Assembly (NCBI GenBank): GCA_023253415.1
Contig: JALRGK010000064.1
Coordinates: 1-7,508, forward strand
Reading direction: 5' to 3'
Length of the DNA stretch: 7,508 nt
Origin: Rhodocyclaceae bacterium
GTDB taxonomy: Bacteria; Pseudomonadota; Gammaproteobacteria; Burkholderiales; Rhodocyclaceae
Shown here: one piece after another, positions 5,578 to 7,508 of the stretch
Numbering within the stretch: position 1 is the stretch's first letter
How the letters are laid out: the number at the start of each line of letters is the position of its first letter
Program-made: the position numbers and the translations under genes
The notes under the pieces: model-generated
What the model saw: only the letters and a program-made list of their open reading frames with translations
Database searches by the model: none
What the model was told of the DNA's origin: nothing

Positions 5578-6868
5578 TCAAGACATGATCCTGTCGGCGG
5601 TACGCCGATCATTGTTGCCAGAGATTGGCGCGGGCGCTCGTGTCCACATCGCCTTATCGGGCGGTATGGATTCAGTCGTTCTACTGCATGCCTTGGCCCG
5701 GTTACGGATGGAACAGCCGTTCTACCTTGCTGCCATTCATGTACACCACGGATTGTCGCCAAACGCAGACCATTGGGCAGATTTCTGCCAGTCACTCTGC
5801 GATAAGCTTGATGTGGCCTGCCACGTTGCCCGTGTTGATCTGGCCGATCCGACGGGTAAAGGTACCGAGCGGGTTGCCCGTGAGGCCCGCTATGCGGCCT
5901 TCAGGGCGTACGCTGGGGATGTCTTGTGTCTGGCGCATCACCAGAACGACCGTGCCGAAACGCTGTTGCTTAATCTTTTTCGCGGGGCAGGTGTCAGAGG
6001 TCTTGCGGGGGCGCCTGAACGCCGACAACTCGAGCAACAATTATTGCTCAGACCTTTGATTGATATCCCGCGTGCCGAACTCCTGGCCTGGGCAAAACAA
6101 CAGGGTTTTGATTGGATCGAGGATGAGAGTAATCGCGACTTACGGTTTCGTCGTAACGACATCCGGCATCGTGTGCTACCGGCGATCACCGAGGCTTTCC
6201 CCGGAGCCGTTCAGGTGTTGGCGCGCACGGCCGGACAAATGTATGAGCAGTCGGCGCTGCTGGATCGGCTGGCAGCGCTGGATGCAAGTGGCTGTCGTGA
6301 CACGGCTGGTTGCATCTCTGTGTTGCGTTTGCAGTCCTTGCCCGAACCGGTTGTGCGTAACATTGTCCGCTGGGCGCTGGTGAATGCGGGCTGGCAGATT
6401 CCGGCGGCTAGCCGCCTGGAAACGCTTTCTTCCCAATTGATGTCTGCCCGTCCAGGATCAGAAGTTTTTGTGCGCATGGGGACGATCGGGATCCATATTT
6501 GGCGTGATCGTCTATGGGTTGATCCTGCGATGCAGCAGGATTGTCCTGCTGCCCAGCCGTTAGGAACGGGTGTGATGCCATGGCCCGACGGCCAGCTCGA
6601 GGTATCCGCACTTAACGATGGCTTGATGGTGGCGCCAGTCGGTCAAGGACAGCGCTTTCAGCCTATTGGTCGGTGTCGCGATACGGTGAGTGAATTGCTC
6701 CGGGCCCGTGGCGTCCCACCCTGGGTTCGCCCCAGGCTACCGGCCTTTTGGCAGAACGGTGTGCTGGTCTGGGTTGCAGAGTTGGGGTGGGCGCAGACAA
6801 CAGAGGATGCCTTGGCGAAATCCGCGCCGACGGTTAAATGGTTGATGGCACCCGGAGTATGTCTGTAA
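5567..6868 (+). CDS. tilS: tRNA(Ile)-lysidine synthetase
   Basis: TilS uses ATP and lysine to change C34 of tRNA-Ile(CAU) to lysidine. This switches the tRNA from methionine to isoleucine charging and AUG to AUA reading, and is essential in most bacteria. The 433-residue product has the PP-loop SGGMDS (31-36), HVHHGLS (58-64), HHQNDRAETLLLNLFRGAG (124-142) and EDESNRDLRFRRNDIRH (185-201). The C-terminal substrate-binding region includes RGVPPWVRPRLPAF. Length matches E. coli TilS (about 432), so it is complete. The start is uncertain: GTG 5567 gives the full length and sits in a hairpin loop; ATG 5585 (six residues shorter) is also plausible. Neither has a strong ribosome-binding site, so coupling to accA, 21 bases upstream, is likely. 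Confidence 0.96.
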   Translation: MTTGQDMILSAVRRSLLPEIGAGARVHIALSGGMDSVVLLHALARLRMEQPFYLAAIHVHHGLSPNADHWADFCQSLCDKLDVACHVARVDLADPTGKGTERVAREARYAAFRAYAGDVLCLAHHQNDRAETLLLNLFRGAGVRGLAGAPERRQLEQQLLLRPLIDIPRAELLAWAKQQGFDWIEDESNRDLRFRRNDIRHRVLPAITEAFPGAVQVLARTAGQMYEQSALLDRLAALDASGCRDTAGCISVLRLQSLPEPVVRNIVRWALVNAGWQIPAASRLETLSSQLMSARPGSEVFVRMGTIGIHIWRDRLWVDPAMQQDCPAAQPLGTGVMPWPDGQLEVSALNDGLMVAPVGQGQRFQPIGRCRDTVSELLRARGVPPWVRPRLPAFWQNGVLVWVAELGWAQTTEDALAKSAPTVKWLMAPGVCL

Positions 6869-6895
6869 TTGATCTCAAGCAAACATGTTTTTCTG

Positions 6896-6953
6896 GAAAA
6901 CCGGAAAAAAAGATTGTTGATTCCGGGTTTTCGGAGTTCCTTCCGGGTGTTTT
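6896..6953 (+). terminator. Possible weak terminator or repeat region after tilS
   Basis: GAAAACCGG (6896-6904) can pair with CCGGGTTTTC (6923-6932) with one bulged G and an 18-base A-rich loop. The motif TTCCGGGTTTT (6921-6931) recurs as TTCCGGGTGTTTT (6941-6953), and CGGA/TCCG (6932-6945) can form a small hairpin ahead of GGTGTTTT. This could end the accA-tilS transcript, but no single structure is strong. Confidence 0.3.
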
Positions 6954-6960
6954 AACCAAG

Positions 6961-6987
6961 TTGTTACAAAAGTTCCTTGTGTAACAA
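6961..6987. promoter_or_regulatory. Dyad upstream of dctP, candidate activator-binding site
   Basis: TTGTTACA (6961-6968) and TGTAACAA (6980-6987) are perfect 8-bp inverted arms. After one mismatch, AAG (6970-6972) pairs with CTT (6976-6978). The centre lies about 63 bases before the start point predicted from the sigma-54-type promoter. That fits a binding site for an enhancer-binding protein such as DctD, or for another regulator. No regulator gene is in the window, and the match to a named protein is inference. Confidence 0.5.
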
Positions 6988-7009
6988 TGGGTTGCCGGCT
7001 TCGCTGGAG

Positions 7010-7026
7010 TTGGCATATCCATTGCT
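7010..7026 (+). promoter_or_regulatory. Sigma-54 (RpoN) -24/-12 promoter for dctP
   Basis: TTGGCATATCCATTGCT carries the invariant GG (7012-7013) and GC (7024-7025) with exactly 10 bases between them, as in the sigma-54 consensus TGGCAC-N5-TTGCW. Transcription would start near 7037, giving a leader of about 63 bases. RpoN control of C4-dicarboxylate TRAP transporter genes through DctB/DctD-type two-component systems is known in other proteobacteria, for example Pseudomonas. Confidence 0.75.
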
Positions 7027-7099
7027 ATAGACATGGTGATGACAGCGAAACAGCTGCATTGACGAAAAAGCGCATCACACCAACCAAAGGAGCGTCGAA

Positions 7100-7324
7100 A
7101 TGAAAAAGATGAAATTGCTGGCAGTGTCCCTGCTAGCGGCCTGTTCTACCTGGGCGATGGCGCAGCAGCCTATCGTCATCAAGTTCAGCCATGTGGTGGC
7201 GAACGATACCCCGAAGGGTCTGGCCGCTGAGTATTTCAAGAAAAAAGCTGAGGACTACACCAAGGGTAAGGTCAAGGTAGAGGTCTATGCCAACAGCACC
7301 TTGTATAAGGACAAGGAAACGTAA
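7100..7324 (+). CDS. dctP: DctP-type TRAP transporter solute-binding protein, N-terminal fragment (broken)
   Basis: This is the start of the periplasmic binding subunit of a tripartite ATP-independent (TRAP) transporter, the DctP type that usually captures C4-dicarboxylates. The start is well supported by AAAGGAG (7086-7092) seven bases before ATG 7100 and by a sigma-54-type promoter upstream. Residues 1-21 are a Sec signal peptide ending WAMA. The mature start, QQPIVIKFSHVVANDTPKG, and YANSTLYKDKE near residues 64-73 are typical of the family. The reading then leaves the family at residue 74, and a stop follows at once. Complete members are about 330 residues, so some 78 percent is missing, including the carboxylate-binding arginine. 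The dctQ and dctM partners are not present. The cause is the sequence junction at about 7315. Confidence 0.85.
   Translation: MKKMKLLAVSLLAACSTWAMAQQPIVIKFSHVVANDTPKGLAAEYFKKKAEDYTKGKVKVEVYANSTLYKDKET
7315..7321. other. Junction between the dctP fragment and an unrelated uxaA-family fragment
   Basis: Up to GAA at 7316-7318 the sequence reads as DctP. From GGAAAC at 7315 another frame reads as a UxaA-family C-terminus. The bases GGAA fit both sides, so the exact breakpoint cannot be fixed. GC drops from about 52 percent (7141-7320, hand count) to about 45 percent (7321-7508). No inverted terminal repeats or target duplications mark the point. Confidence 0.75.
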
Positions 7325-7508
7325 TCGGCAATCCAATCGTTCCGGTTTTGAAGCTAACTGCAAATATCAAGACTGCAAAGTCAATGTCTGAGCACATCGA
7401 CCTTGATGTTTCTGGAGTCCTTCGCTACGAATACGACATGACAAAGGCTGGCGACATGATGATGGATGTCATTTATGACACTGTTAATGGTCGTCTATGC
7501 AAGGCCGA
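7315..7508 (+). CDS. UxaA-family (altronate/galactarate dehydratase-like) C-terminal fragment, open at both ends
   Basis: The frame beginning GGA at 7315 reads GNVIGNPIVPVLKLTANIKT and continues through MSEHIDLDVSGVL, KAGDMMMDVIY and NGRLCKA to the window edge, with no stop. This pattern (a PVxKxxxN strand, a xxHIDxDxSG segment, an AGDxxxD helix and an NGRxxKAE end) is recalled as typical of the C-terminal part of UxaA-family hydrolases, which dehydrate sugar acids such as altronate or galactarate using iron. The normal start, N-terminal domain and most of the catalytic part are absent, and a stop lies at 7306-7308 in this frame. Codon use and GC differ from the genes to the left. ATG 7384 is internal, not a start. 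Family assignment is from memory of the motif pattern. Confidence 0.65.

Noticed and set aside
7300..7400. A programmed frameshift in dctP that would restore the protein
   Set aside because: None of the three forward frames after 7320 resembles the rest of DctP, so a shift would not rebuild it. The frame that is open reads as a UxaA-family protein.
7384..7508. A new small gene starting at ATG 7384
   Set aside because: The frame is open upstream to 7309, and the residues before the ATG belong to the same UxaA-like pattern, so the ATG is internal.
1..7508. A defence island, CRISPR array, phage or insertion sequence
   Set aside because: No spaced direct repeats, transposase, integrase, phage or defence domains are visible; apart from the last 190 bases, the content is housekeeping genes plus a regulated transporter gene.

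Overview
The window looks like ordinary chromosomal sequence from a betaproteobacterium. The best fit is the Neisseriales side (Chromobacteriaceae/Chitinibacteraceae-like). That view rests on the petB-petC-sspA-sspB and accA-tilS gene orders, the PVWY form of the cytochrome b Qo motif, and SspA/SspB proteins that resemble Neisseria-type ones as I remember them. No database was searched, so genus-level placement is open. No CRISPR array, insertion sequence, tRNA or rRNA was seen.

Layout: positions 1-1213 hold the 3' end of petB (cytochrome b) and complete petC (cytochrome c1), two subunits of the respiratory bc1 complex. A strong intrinsic terminator (1243-1275) follows, abutting the ribosome-binding site of sspA. 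sspA (1290-1886) and sspB (1898-2371) encode the RNA-polymerase-associated stringent starvation protein and the ClpXP adaptor. A small CbiX/SirB-type chelatase follows (2382-2765). A convergent TerC/Alx-family membrane protein lies on the minus strand (2790-3764). From a shared intergenic region with overlapping face-to-face promoters, a glyoxalase II-like metallo-beta-lactamase-fold hydrolase is read to the right (3861-4514). accA (4580-5545, acetyl-CoA carboxylase alpha subunit) follows behind an extended -10 promoter, and then tilS (5567-6868, tRNA-Ile lysidine synthetase).

The 231-base gap 6869-7099 is rich in signals: a possible weak terminator, an 8-bp perfect dyad, and a textbook -24/-12 (sigma-54) promoter directly upstream of a DctP-type TRAP transporter binding-protein gene. 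That gene begins normally at 7100 but breaks off after about 73 residues. From about 7315 the sequence becomes the C-terminal part of a UxaA (altronate/galactarate dehydratase) family protein in a different reading frame and with lower GC. This junction is the strongest anomaly here. It is either an assembly or cloning chimera or a real rearrangement.

I found no convincing previously undescribed system. The most useful leads are the junction near 7315 and the regulatory region in front of dctP. Most genes here are housekeeping: respiration, stress proteolysis and transcription, fatty-acid synthesis, tRNA modification and metal handling.
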